A DNA stretch of 46,535 nt from positions 1 through 46,535 of the forward strand of contig CAIXNB010000205.1 of NCBI GenBank assembly GCA_903920695.1, written 5' to 3'. The position numbers and the translations under genes were made by a program. This document shows, one piece after another, positions 24,718 through 33,913 of the stretch; position 1 is the first letter of the stretch, and each line of letters opens with the position of its first letter. The notes under the pieces were generated by a model that ran no database searches, was not told the origin of the DNA, and saw only the letters and a program-made list of their open reading frames with translations. The stretch is from an uncultured beta proteobacterium (GTDB lineage: Bacteria; Pseudomonadota; Gammaproteobacteria; Burkholderiales; Burkholderiaceae_C).

Positions 24718-27483
24718 TCACGCCAGCTTACCGTGGCACTGCTTGTATTTCTTGCCGCTGCCACAAGGACAGGGCTCGTTGCGACCGACGCGAGGCACGC
24801 TGCCGCCAAAGGCCGCCACGCGCTTGTTGACGGTTTCTTCATCGACGACGGTCTCGACTTCGCCGGTCTCGGTCGGCGCGCTGTAGGTCACGTTGGCGAT
24901 ACTCTCGCCACGGTTTTCCATATCTTCGGCCGCCTGTTCGAGCTGCTCATTCGACTGGATCTTGACCGTCATCAGCACCTTGGTGACGTCATTCTTGACC
25001 GAGTCCAGCAGTTGCCCGAACAGCTCGAAGGCTTCGCGCTTGTATTCCTGCTTGGGCTGCTTCTGGGCATAGCCACGCAGGTGAATGCCCTGGCGCAGGT
25101 AATCGAGCGAACTTAAATGTTCACGCCAGTGCGTGTCTATGCTCTGCAGCAGCACCATGCGTTCAAACTGGATGAAGTTCTCGCCGCCGACCTGCTCGAC
25201 TTTGGCGCCGAACGACTCGTTTGCCGCTGTGCGCACACTGGTCAGCAGCTCCTCATCGGTGATCGCACTGGCTGCGCTGACCTGGCTTTGCAAGGCCACC
25301 GTGAGTTGCCACTCATCGGAGAGGATTTTTTCCAGCGCTGCGATGTCCCACTGCTCCTCGACCGACTCCACTGGCACGTACTGGCGCACCAGGTCATTAA
25401 AGCAGCCTTCGCGCAGCGAGGCGATCTGCGCCGTCAGGTCGCTGGCGTCCAGAATTTCATTGCGCTGCTGATAGATGACCTTGCGCTGATCATTCGAAAC
25501 GTCGTCGTATTCGAGCAACTGCTTGCGCATGTCAAAGTTGCGCGCTTCCACCTTGCGCTGCGCGCTCTCGATCGAGCGCGTGACGATACCGGCCTCGATC
25601 GCCTCGCCGTCGGGCATCTTGAGGCGGTCCATGATGGCCTTGACGCGGTCGCCGGCAAAAATGCGCATCAGCGAATCATCCAGGCTCAGGTAGAAGCGCG
25701 AAGAGCCGGGGTCACCCTGGCGTCCCGAGCGACCCCGCAACTGGTTGTCAATGCGGCGCGATTCATGGCGCTCGGTAGCGATGATGCGCAAACCGCCCAG
25801 CGCCTTGACCTGCTCATGGTCCCGGCTCCACTGCGTTCGGATGGCATCGATCTGCTGCTGCTTCTGCTCGGCGCTAAGCGCCTCGTCCGCTTCGATGGCT
25901 TCAATCGCCGGGTTGATATTGCCGCCGAGCACAATGTCGGTGCCGCGGCCCGCCATGTTGGTGGCAATGGTGATCATCTTGGCGCGACCGGCTTGGGCCA
26001 CGATCTCGGCCTCGCGTGCGTGCTGCTTGGCATTGAGCACCTGGTGCGGCAGTTTTTCCTTCGTCAGCATGTCGGCCAGAACTTCCGAGTTCTCGATCGA
26101 CGTGGTGCCGACCAGCACCGGCTGGCCGCGCTCGTAACACTCGCGGATGTCCTTGATCGCAGCCTCGTACTTCTCGCGCGTGGTCTTGTAAACACGGTCC
26201 TGTTGGTCCTCGCGCCGGCTCGGGCGGTTTGGCGGCATCACCACGGTCTCGAGGCCATAGATTTCCTGAAACTCGTAGGCTTCGGTATCGGCCGTGCCAG
26301 TCATGCCGGCGAGCTTGCCGTAGAGGCGGAAGTAATTCTGGAACGTGATCGAGGCCATGGTCTGGTTTTCAGCCTGGATCTGGACGCCCTCTTTGGCTTC
26401 CACGGCCTGGTGCAGGCCCTCGCTCCAGCGCCGGCCCGACATCAGGCGTCCCGTGAACTCGTCGACGATCACGATCTCGCCGTCCTGCACCACGTAATGC
26501 TGGTCCCGATGGAACAAGTGGTTGGCACGCAAGGCCGCGTACAAGTGGTGCATCAGCGTGATGTTGGCCGGGTCATACAGCGTGGCGCCTTCCGGGATCA
26601 GTCCCAGACCGGACAGAATGCGCTCGGCGCTCTCATGACCTTGCTCGGTCAAAAAGACCTGGCGGCTTTTTTCGTCTAACGTGAAATCACCCGGCTTGGT
26701 GATGCCTTCGCCGGTGCGCGGGTCTTCCTCGCCTTCCTGGCGCTGCAGCATCGGTGCCACCTTGTTGATGGCAACATAGAGCTCGGTGTGGTCTTCAGCC
26801 TGACCGCTGATGATCAAAGGCGTGCGTGCCTCGTCGATCAGGATCGAGTCGACCTCATCGACGATGGCGTAATTGAGGCCGCGCTGAACCCGATCCGCCG
26901 CCTCGTAAACCATGTTGTCGCGCAGGTAATCGAAACCATACTCGTTGTTCGTGCCATAGGTGATGTCGGCACGGTAGGCGGCCTGCTTTTCCTCGCGCGC
27001 CATGTTCGGCAGGTTGATACCAACCGACAGGCCAAGGAAGTTGTAAAGCTTGCCCATCCAGACAGCGTCGCGGTTGGCCAGGTAATCGTTGACCGTGACC
27101 ACGTGCACGCCCTTGCCGCTCAGGGCATTGAGGTAGACCGGCATGGTGGCGGTCAGGGTCTTGCCTTCACCGGTTCCCATTTCCGAAATCTTGCCGTTGT
27201 GCAGCGACATGCCGCCGAGCAGTTGAACGTCGAAATGGCGCATCTTCATGACGCGCTTGGAGCCCTCGCGCACCACGGCAAACGCTTCGGGCAACAGGGC
27301 ATCAAGCGTCTCGCCCTTGGCGATGCGGTCCTTGAACGCCTGCGTCTTGCCGCGCAAGGCTTCGTCCGACAGTTTCTCGAGTTCGGCTTCCATCGCATTG
27401 ATGCGAACCACGCCGGAACGGTATTGCTTGAGCAGGCGGTCATTGCGACTGCCGAAAATTTTGGTGAGGATATTGGTAACCAT
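24718..27483 (-). CDS. secA: Preprotein translocase ATPase SecA
   Basis: Motor protein of 921 aa that pushes unfolded secretory proteins through SecYEG. The Walker A motif is GTGEGKT (103-109), the DEVDS Walker B-type motif lies near residue 210, and the preprotein-binding and helical scaffold regions are full length. The C-terminus carries the zinc-binding SecB-interaction motif [14 protein letters not shown]. It is at the head of a minus-strand run with argJ, DUF815 and mutT, and divergent from the DUF721 gene. Confidence 0.97.
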   Translation of the reverse strand: MVTNILTKIFGSRNDRLLKQYRSGVVRINAMEAELEKLSDEALRGKTQAFKDRIAKGETLDALLPEAFAVVREGSKRVMKMRHFDVQLLGGMSLHNGKISEMGTGEGKTLTATMPVYLNALSGKGVHVVTVNDYLANRDAVWMGKLYNFLGLSVGINLPNMAREEKQAAYRADITYGTNNEYGFDYLRDNMVYEAADRVQRGLNYAIVDEVDSILIDEARTPLIISGQAEDHTELYVAINKVAPMLQRQEGEEDPRTGEGITKPGDFTLDEKSRQVFLTEQGHESAERILSGLGLIPEGATLYDPANITLMHHLYAALRANHLFHRDQHYVVQDGEIVIVDEFTGRLMSGRRWSEGLHQAVEAKEGVQIQAENQTMASITFQNYFRLYGKLAGMTGTADTEAYEFQEIYGLETVVMPPNRPSRREDQQDRVYKTTREKYEAAIKDIRECYERGQPVLVGTTSIENSEVLADMLTKEKLPHQVLNAKQHAREAEIVAQAGRAKMITIATNMAGRGTDIVLGGNINPAIEAIEADEALSAEQKQQQIDAIRTQWSRDHEQVKALGGLRIIATERHESRRIDNQLRGRSGRQGDPGSSRFYLSLDDSLMRIFAGDRVKAIMDRLKMPDGEAIEAGIVTRSIESAQRKVEARNFDMRKQLLEYDDVSNDQRKVIYQQRNEILDASDLTAQIASLREGCFNDLVRQYVPVESVEEQWDIAALEKILSDEWQLTVALQSQVSAASAITDEELLTSVRTAANESFGAKVEQVGGENFIQFERMVLLQSIDTHWREHLSSLDYLRQGIHLRGYAQKQPKQEYKREAFELFGQLLDSVKNDVTKVLMTVKIQSNEQLEQAAEDMENRGESIANVTYSAPTETGEVETVVDEETVNKRVAAFGGSVPRVGRNEPCPCGSGKKYKQCHGKLA

Positions 27484-27687
27484 GAATGCAAGACGGATCG
27501 GTCAACCCACCTGGGCCAACCGAGCAGCGCAATCCTTTTTCTAATCTGGATGAAATGGGGGCACTGGCACTAAACGCAACTGCGCAAACAGAAGACGCCG
27601 CGCCCAAAAACACGAACCGGGCAATTTTACCTGCGCCCGGACCGGCGGCGGATAATCGCAGCCGGACCACCCCGCCAGCCACTACCC

Positions 27688-28017
27688 ATGAACCGCCGCC
27701 ATCAAGCCTTCACCCTGCTGCAAGCCTGTCAGGAGGCGCCAACACTGGCCCGTTTGACGGAACTCAGCGCCGATTCGGTGGCACGGCTCAAGGCAATTGA
27801 AGCGCTGATTCCACCCGCCTTGCGACCAGCGCTCAAAGCCGGACCGATCGAAGGCCCGGTCTGGTGCCTGATTCTGACCAACAACGCCGCCGCCGCCAAG
27901 ATTCGCCAACTGCTGCCCGCGCTGCAAGCGCATCTGCGCAGCAAAGGCTGGGACGTCGACAGCATCCGGCTCAAGGTCCAGATCACAAATGTCCAGGGCG
28001 CACGCCCCGGCGCTTAG
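27688..28017 (+). CDS. DUF721 family protein (DciA-like)
   Basis: Protein of 109 aa whose central part (LKAIEALIPPALRPALKAGP then WCLILTNNAAAAKIRQLLPA) resembles DUF721 proteins. Some of these are DciA-type loaders of the replicative helicase; others are uncharacterised. Members are often found divergent from secA in betaproteobacteria. The last residues (GARPGA) are encoded within the left arm and loop of a 14-bp perfect inverted repeat, so the C-terminus and the hairpin overlap. The upstream gap 27484-27687 must contain the secA and DUF721 promoters, but I see no convincing boxes. Confidence 0.75.
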   Translation: MNRRHQAFTLLQACQEAPTLARLTELSADSVARLKAIEALIPPALRPALKAGPIEGPVWCLILTNNAAAAKIRQLLPALQAHLRSKGWDVDSIRLKVQITNVQGARPGA

Positions 28018-28034
28018 GGTCGGGGCGTGCGCCC
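27996..28034. repeat. 14-bp perfect inverted repeat spanning the DUF721 stop codon
   Basis: GGGCGCACGCCCCG (27996-28009) is repeated in inverse form at 28021-28034 with an 11-base loop that holds the TAG stop (28015-28017). The stem is very G+C-rich but is not followed by a T-run, so it is not a standard intrinsic terminator. It is the first of three neighbouring hairpins. Confidence 0.8.
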
Positions 28035-28041
28035 GACAGCG

Positions 28042-28102
28042 CAGTAACTTTCTTTTGCTTCGCCAAGAGAAAGTGAGTCGGCCGCCGGGCCGACACCCGG
28101 CT
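28042..28102. repeat. Composite hairpin repeat between the DUF721 and mnmD genes
   Basis: Two stem-loops follow the 14-bp inverted repeat. The first pairs ACTTTCTTTT with AAGAGAAAGT across GCTTCGCC. The second is the perfect GTCGGCC / GGCCGAC with a GCCG loop. The arrangement resembles dispersed composite repeats known in Comamonadaceae-type genomes; that link rests on memory. The block ends close to the abrupt 3' end of the convergent mnmD gene. Confidence 0.55.
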
Positions 28103-28122
28103 TGTACCGATAGCAAATATCA

Positions 28123-28839
28123 TCACAACAAAGCCGCCATCCGGTGCCGTTTGGGCGGCAAGCCCGGACATTTACGAACGGAAAACCCAAGCTGCGTCAA
28201 GCTCTCACGCACCGCCAGAGCGACGCTGTAGCTGACCAGGGTCGTGCCGGCGCGGCAGTGGCGGGCCACCGCCTGCAGCGTGGCAAGCGACCACATGTCG
28301 GGATTGAGCGAGGGGCTGAAGCCATCCAGGTAGACCGCATCGGCCACGCAATCAAGCAGGCTCAGCATCGGCTGCACAGCGCCAACCGCCAGCGTCAGGC
28401 GCACGCGACCCTCGGCAAACTCCAGATGCTGCACACCGGGTCGCAAGCCCTGCCAGGCGCGCGCCAGTTCCTGCGCCAACGCCTGTAACCGCGCCTGCAG
28501 TTGCGGGTCGGCGTCGCCCGGCGCGCCGGGCGCGAGCGCGTTGCGCACGATGTCGGCCGCCGCCACCGGATAGGCTTCGACCGAAACGAAATTCAGACGC
28601 GCACAGCGCTGCGCGTCGGTTTCCCAAACCGCCCAGGTCGCCAGAAAATTCAGACCGAGGCCGAAGCCGGTTTCAAGCACGGTGAATTCATCCCGCCCCC
28701 GCCAGCGCTGCGGCAAACCGCAGGCATTGACAAAGACCGTGAGCGCCTGTGCCAGTCCACCCGTGCGCGAGCGGTAGCGGTCATTGAAGCGCGGACTGTG
28801 CGGGCTACCGTCGTCCAGCCACAGCACCGGTTCGGTCAT
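28123..28839 (-). CDS. mnmD: tRNA (mnm5s2U34) methyltransferase, stand-alone MnmC N-terminal domain (MnmD)
   Basis: SAM-dependent methyltransferase of 238 aa that completes mnm5s2U at the wobble position of certain tRNAs. The SAM motif is LETGFGLGLNFLATW (about 55-69), and VYLDGFSPSLNPDMW (about 180-194) is the family's catalytic segment. In many proteobacteria the domain is fused to an FAD oxidase (MnmC). Here the frame ends soon after the methyltransferase domain, with an odd tail (PPKRHRMAALL), and no oxidase domain follows. It could be a natural MnmD or a bifunctional gene cut short by the adjacent repeat. Confidence 0.85.
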   Translation of the reverse strand: MTEPVLWLDDGSPHSPRFNDRYRSRTGGLAQALTVFVNACGLPQRWRGRDEFTVLETGFGLGLNFLATWAVWETDAQRCARLNFVSVEAYPVAAADIVRNALAPGAPGDADPQLQARLQALAQELARAWQGLRPGVQHLEFAEGRVRLTLAVGAVQPMLSLLDCVADAVYLDGFSPSLNPDMWSLATLQAVARHCRAGTTLVSYSVALAVRESLTQLGFSVRKCPGLPPKRHRMAALL

Positions 28840-28891
28840 AAAGGCATCCCACGATTGGACTCACCCATTGGCCAGGCGGCCTGCGGTGAAA

Positions 28892-28920
28892 TACTTGTTT
28901 GCGTTGCCGGATTATGCGGC
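28892..28920. repeat. 29-bp direct repeat, left copy
   Basis: The sequence starting TACTTGTTTGCGTTG and ending CGGATTATGCGGC recurs at 36752-36780 with 27 of 29 bases identical. The two copies bracket the hypothetical gene and the whole type I restriction locus, 7,860 bp apart. Both copies also lie upstream of minus-strand genes (mnmD here, hsdM there), so a shared promoter-like element (CATAAT on the minus strand) is an alternative to an island boundary. Confidence 0.65.
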
Positions 28921-28925
28921 CACCT

Positions 28926-29243
28926 TCAGCGCGCCACCACGCGATGCAGAGCGGTCAAAATCAGAATGGCGTCCAGAATCTCCAGCTTGAATCCGGCGCG
29001 GTGCAAATCGGCCGGATCTGAACAGTTAAAGATCAACTTTTGAAGGTAGGTGGCGCACTCCTGGTAGCCCCATATCACCTTCAAGGCGCTGGCGATTCGA
29101 GGGTGGTGTATGGCAATCGTTTCCAGCGCCCGGTCTATCTCTTCTTCATCACTGCGCAGCTCTTTCGCCCGCGGCCGCGGTTCATCTTCGATGATCAGCG
29201 GTGGAAAAGCCACCTCGTCATCCGGAGCGTCTTGATTTTCCAT
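28926..29243 (-). CDS. Hypothetical protein, unrecognised
   Basis: Predicted soluble protein of 105 aa from the ATG at 29243. The first third is acidic (ENQDAPDDEV, SDEEEID); the rest is helical and hydrophobic in patches (ALETIAIHHPRIASALKVIW, GFKLEILDAILILTALHRVV). I do not recognise a family. The start at 29243 has a GGGGA ahead of it; an upstream in-frame ATG at 29258 has none. It lies between the left direct repeat and the end of hsdR, separated from hsdR by 182 bp with no other gene. It is plausibly real because its reading frame is clean and composition is protein-like. Confidence 0.55.
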   Translation of the reverse strand: MENQDAPDDEVAFPPLIIEDEPRPRAKELRSDEEEIDRALETIAIHHPRIASALKVIWGYQECATYLQKLIFNCSDPADLHRAGFKLEILDAILILTALHRVVAR

Positions 29244-29425
29244 CGGCCCAGTCCCCATTTATTGACGTCAGCAGGCCGATGGTAAGTGAAAGTCGATCAC
29301 CGTGCAGCGCAGCCAGGTATCGGCGCTTTTCCCGATCACCAGAAAAAACCTGGCGCAACGGGCCTCAATCCGAAGGTTCGCATGACTTGGGGCATAAGGT
29401 CTGATGGGGCAAGCTGTCGGGATCA

Positions 29426-32400
29426 TCACACCGCCCAGCTCTCCCCCATCACCTGCGCCTGCTGCAGCACCAACTCAACTGCTGCATCCTGCAAGTCGGG
29501 TGGGTACTTGTACTTGCGCAGAATGCGTTTCACCATCAGTCGCAGCTTTGCCCGCACGCTTTCGCGTTCAGACCAGTCCACACTGAGGTTCTGACGCAGG
29601 TTCTCAGTCAGCTCGTGGGCGATTTTCTTGAGCGTTTCATCGGTCAACTCGCGCACCGCTGATTCATTGTTGGCCAGCGCGTCATAGAAACGCACCTCGT
29701 CTTCGCTCAGGCCCAAGGTTTCACCGCGAGAGGCCGCTTCGCGAAACTTCTTCGCCATGGCTACCAGCTCTTCCATGACCTGCGCGGTCTCGATGGAGCG
29801 GTTTTGATAACGGGTCATGACGGCGGCAAGCATCTCGGAGAACTTGCGGTTTTGCACGACGTTGCTGGCGAATTTGCTCTTGATTTCGCCTTCCATCAAG
29901 CGCTCCAGCAATTCGACCGCCAGATTCCTTTCGGGCAGGTTGCGGACCTGCGCCAGGAACTCGTCATCCAGCAGACCGATGTTGGGCTTGTCCAGGCCAA
30001 CGGCATCGAAGATGTCCACCACGCTCTCGGAAACCACGGCGGAGTTGATGATCTGCCGAATCGCCAAGTCTCGCGCCTCGTCGGTACGCCGCTGTGCCGA
30101 GGTTTCCTTCTTGGTCAGGATGACTTTGACGCCTTGCATGAAGGCAACCTCTTCGCGCACGGCCTTGCTTGGCCTCGTCGAGCGTGCAGCACAGCGTGAA
30201 GGCTTGGCTCATGGCCAGGGCGGTGTCGGCAAAGCGCTTCTTGCCGTCCCATGTCTCACCTGTCTTGAGGCCCAGCACATGGTTGGCGGCACCCGCCAGC
30301 GTTCTGTGCCCACCTGTCAGGAAACCGCTGTAATCAAAGCCATGCAGCATGGCGCGCAGCACATCCATCTTCTCCATCAGCACGCTGTAGGCCTCGTGCG
30401 CGTCCACCGTGGGCCGACCCCGGCCTTTGGACTGGGTGTACTCCTTCATCGCCGCTTTCAGCTCGTTGCCGATGCCGATGTAGTCAACCACCAGTCCGCC
30501 CTGCTTGTCCTTGAACACGCGATTGACGCGGGCAATGGCCTGCATCAGGTTGTGGCCCTTCATCGGCTTGTCCACGTACAAGGTGTGGACGCAGGGCGCA
30601 TCGAAGCCGGTGAGCCACATATCGCGCACGATCACCATGCGCAGCGGGTCAGTCGGGTCCTTGAAACGCTTCTCCAGGCGTTTCTTGACCTGGGCACTGT
30701 AGATGTGAGGTCGCAGCAGCGCCTTGTCGCTGGCCGAGCCGGTCATCACGATCTTGATGGCGCCCTTCTCGGGGTCTGCGTCGTGCCAGTGGGGGCGCAG
30801 CTTGACGATTTCGTTGTAGAGGTGAACGCAAATCTCCCGGCTCATGGCGACGACCATGGCCTTGCCGGTCTGCGCCTTGTTGCGCTCTTCAAAGTGGTTT
30901 ACCAGGTCTGCGGCCACGCTTCGCACCCGTGCTTGCGCGCCCACCACTTTTTCCAGTGCTGCCCATTTGGACTTGAGTTGCGCTTGCGTACCCGCTTCTT
31001 CGTCTTCGGCCAGCTCATCCACCTCGGCATCGATCACCGCCATGTCGGATTCATTGAGACTGAGCTTTGCCAGGCGGGATTCGTAGTAGATCGCGACCGT
31101 GGCGCCGTCTTCCTTGGACTGCTGCATGTCATAGACATGGATGTAGTCGCCAAACACGGCGCGGGTGTCGTGGTCGCTGCTGCTGACCGGCGTGCCGGTG
31201 AAGGCGACGAATGTGGCGTGCGGCAAGGCGTCGCGCAAGTGCTGGGCATACCCGACCTGGTAGCGCTCCTGCGTGTACGCGGGTGGGGCGAACTCGGCGC
31301 GATGCGGGGCAGTAAAGCCGTCCCCGGTCGTTGCCAACGGCGTTCGTGACTTGACGGTCTTGAGTTTGGCCTCGAAACCGTATTGCGTGCGGTGCGCTTC
31401 GTCGGCGATCACCACGATGTTGTGCCGGTTGGACAGCACCGGGTACATGTCCTCGTCTTCACCCGGCATGAACTTCTGAATGGTGGCAAACACAATGCCA
31501 CCGGAAGGCCGGTTTGCCAGCAAGGTGCGCAGTTCCTGGCGCGTGTGGGCCTGCACTGGCTGCTCGCGCAACAAATCCTGCGCCAGGCTGAATACGCCAA
31601 ACAACTGACCGTCCAGGTCATTGCGGTCGGTGATGACTACGATGGTCGGGTTCTCCATCGCCGGTTCCTGCATCACACGAGCGGCAAAGCAGGTCATGGT
31701 GATGCTCTTGCCGCTGCCCTGGGTGTGCCAGACGACGCCGCCCTTTTGCGATCCTCCTGGGCGCGATGCTGCGATGACCGTGTTGATGGCTGCACGCACG
31801 GCGTGGAACTGGTGGTAGCCGGCAATCTTTTTGATGATGCCACCATCGTCCTCAAACAGCACAAAGTAGCGCAGGTAATCCAGCAAGTAGCTCGGTGCCA
31901 GCACACCTCGGACCAGGGTCTGCAATTCGTTGAATTCGCCCAGCGGGTCCAGCGTCACGCCGTCGATGGTGCGCCAAGCCATAAAGCGTTCTGGGTCCGA
32001 CGAAAGCGAGCCGAGAAGCGCCTCGGTGCCGTCCGAGATGACCAGAATCTCATTGGTCTGGAACACATCGGCGATCTGTTCCTTGTAGGTCTGGATCTGG
32101 TCGTACGCCTTCCAGACATCGGCATTCAGGTCGGCCGGGTTTTTCAGCTCAAGCAGCACCAAGGGCAGGCCGTTGACGAACAGGATGATGTCGGGCCGGC
32201 GCGTGTGGTGCGGGCCGCGAATGGAAAATTGGTTCACCGCCAGCCAGTCGTTTTTGGCAGGCGCGGCCCAGTCGATCAGCCGCACAAAGTCGCCGCGTGT
32301 TTCGCCGTCTTTCTGGTACTGCACCGGCACGCCGGCTATCAGCAGACGGTGGAACTGCTGATTGGCACTGAGCAAGGCCGGAATACCCAGGTCCAGCACC

Positions 32401-32609
32401 TGCTTCAAAGCATCTTCACGCGCAGCGGTGGGGACAGTGGGATTGAGCTTGCGGATCGCTTCGCGCAGGCGCAAAGTCAGAACAACCTGCTGGTAGTTGG
32501 CTCGCTCGGGCGCTGGGCCGTCGGGTGCCATGTCGGGGCCGAAGGCATGGGTGTAGCCCACATCGGCCAACCAGCCCAATGCTTCTTGTTCGAGTTGGTC
32601 TTCGGTCAC
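29426..32609 (-). pseudogene. hsdR: Type I restriction enzyme R subunit HsdR, frameshifted
   Basis: HsdR is the ATP-driven translocase and nuclease of type I systems. The first part reads from GTG 32609 (GGGAGG site ahead) through the nuclease motif (Asp140, ELK 154-156), Walker A QGSGKS (297-302), DEAH (403-406) and TGTP (471-474) to about residue 812 at 30172. There the frame is lost and runs 69 residues in the wrong frame to 29964. The true C-terminal part (from VREEVAFMQG to ESWAV) continues in another frame to 29426. A 4-bp tandem repeat at 30164-30171 explains the shift: removing one unit restores EAKAVREEV and a protein near 1,060 aa. As read, restriction is probably lost while the motor domains survive. 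Confidence 0.9.
30164..30171 (-). other. 4-bp tandem duplication causing the hsdR frameshift
   Basis: The coding strand reads GAGGCC-AAGCAAG-GCCGTG, with CAAG present twice in tandem. With one copy the frame continues as Glu-Ala-Lys-Ala-Val-Arg-Glu-Glu-Val, which fits HsdR. The cause could be replication slippage, a reversible switch with only two units, or a sequencing or assembly error. Confidence 0.85.
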
Positions 32610-32653
32610 TGTGCCCTCCCAGGCTTCAATTTGATGTGCTTGTTGTGCGGGAC

Positions 32654-33799
32654 TTAACCCGTCAACAGCGCGACGTATGGCTGATAACTGTAGCTGCGGT
32701 TCTTCTTCTGCCCGGTCAGCTCGGCCACGATGCCGAGTTCCTCCAGCACCTTCACCGCTGCGTTGGCGGTGGGGAAACTGGTGCCCAGCTTCTGGCGTAC
32801 CTGCTCAATCGTGAAGCGCGGCATCATGGGCAGCAACTCGAACAAGCGATAGCTTGCCGGGCCGGCTTTGGCGGATGCCAGCAAACGACGGCGGTCTGCC
32901 GCCAACAGGCTGGCAATGGCGACGATGTTGCGCTCGGCATCCAACGCGGCCTTGGCCACACCTTCCAGGAAGAACGCGACCCAAGCCTCCCAATTGCCAT
33001 CGGTGCGAACGGCGGAGAGACGGCGGTAATACTCGGCCTGGTGCTGCTTGAGGTAGCCGCTGAGGTACATCAAAGGCTCCGGCAACAGGCGCCAATGCTC
33101 CAGCAGCGCAGCAATCAGCAGGCGACCAATGCGGCCATTGCCATCCAGAAACGGGTGAATGGTTTCAAATTGCTGGTGAATCAGCGCGATCTTCACCAGT
33201 GGCGGCAGGGCTTGCGAGGCATCGTGAATAAACCGCTCCAGATCGGCCAGCAAGTCTGGAACGCGCTCGGGCGGCGCTGGCACAAACACCGCATTGCCGG
33301 GCCGCGTGCCGCCAATCCAGTTTTGAGAACGGCGCAACTCACCCGGCTGTTTGCCGGAACCCCGTGCGCCAGCCAGCAACAAGCGATGGGCATCGCGCAG
33401 CAGGCGCACACTGAGCGGCAGGCCGCGAGGCTTGCGCAGGTTATCCTGCACCAGCCGAAAGGCACGCAGGTAGTTGGTGACCTCTTGCACATCGTCGGTG
33501 TTGCTCACCGTGAAGCCGGCTTCCTCGTCAAACAAGTCGGCCAGCGTGGCCTGTGTGCCCTCGATCTGCGAAGTCAGCAACGCCTCTTTGCGAATGGCGC
33601 TGTACAGCAGCCAATCCACAGAGGGCACCAGAGCGGACACCCCTGACAGACGTGCCAGGGCCAATTCGGCCACGCGGTTGGCCTCCACAAAGCATTCGGG
33701 TGCCAAGACCGGCCTGGCTGGCGGCAACGGGCGCGGCACAAATGCCTGGACGGATTCACCCAGGGTGGTGGAGACGGCGTAGGTGCCAGTGCGGCGCAT
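32654..33799 (-). CDS. fic: Fic family protein with N-terminal inhibitory motif and C-terminal winged helix
   Basis: Protein of 381 aa. The Fic active-site motif is complete: HPFLDGNGRIGR (215-226), with the catalytic His215 that usually transfers AMP to a target hydroxyl. An inhibitory motif of the (S/T)xxxE(G/N) type is present as TSQIEG (76-81), so activity is probably self-restrained. The last 70 residues look like a winged helix (FTIEQVRQKLGTSFPTANAA), suggesting DNA binding. It lies between hsdS and hsdR in the restriction locus, 44 bp before hsdR. Its own promoter and two identical palindromes lie just upstream, consistent with autoregulation. Target unknown. Confidence 0.92.
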   Translation of the reverse strand: MRRTGTYAVSTTLGESVQAFVPRPLPPARPVLAPECFVEANRVAELALARLSGVSALVPSVDWLLYSAIRKEALLTSQIEGTQATLADLFDEEAGFTVSNTDDVQEVTNYLRAFRLVQDNLRKPRGLPLSVRLLRDAHRLLLAGARGSGKQPGELRRSQNWIGGTRPGNAVFVPAPPERVPDLLADLERFIHDASQALPPLVKIALIHQQFETIHPFLDGNGRIGRLLIAALLEHWRLLPEPLMYLSGYLKQHQAEYYRRLSAVRTDGNWEAWVAFFLEGVAKAALDAERNIVAIASLLAADRRRLLASAKAGPASYRLFELLPMMPRFTIEQVRQKLGTSFPTANAAVKVLEELGIVAELTGQKKNRSYSYQPYVALLTG

Positions 33800-33805
33800 G
33801 GTGTG

Positions 33806-33860
33806 AAAGACTTCTTTAGTGAGCGCTTGTTATATTAAAGACTTCTTTAATTTCTGGCAA
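33806..33860 (-). promoter_or_regulatory. fic promoter with two identical palindromic operators
   Basis: The minus strand has a -35 TTGCCA (33860-33855), 17 bp spacer and -10 TAATAT (33837-33832). The palindrome TTAAAGACTTCTTTAA (33835-33850; arms TTAAAGA/TCTTTAA) fills the spacer. A second copy of its core, AAAGACTTCTTTA (33806-33818), lies between the likely transcription start and the fic ATG. The 13-base cores are identical and 31 bp apart, about three helical turns, so a protein could bind both on one face. The winged helix of Fic is the obvious candidate repressor, by inference. Confidence 0.7.
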
Positions 33861-33913
33861 CCCCATGAAAGAAACTTTGCATCACCAGTGACAAGCTCCA
33901 AATCGTATTGGCG

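Noticed and set aside
25117-26679. Plus-strand open frame of 520 codons
   Set aside because: Antisense to secA; composition is that of a mirror frame of a high-G+C gene.
29964-30171. The last 69 codons of the longer hsdR frame as a genuine HsdR C-terminus
   Set aside because: They are an out-of-frame reading of the real C-terminal domain, which continues in the other frame with family-like sequence.
29817-32657. Two plus-strand open frames of 510 and 424 codons
   Set aside because: Antisense to hsdR, whose motor and nuclease motifs are clear on the minus strand.
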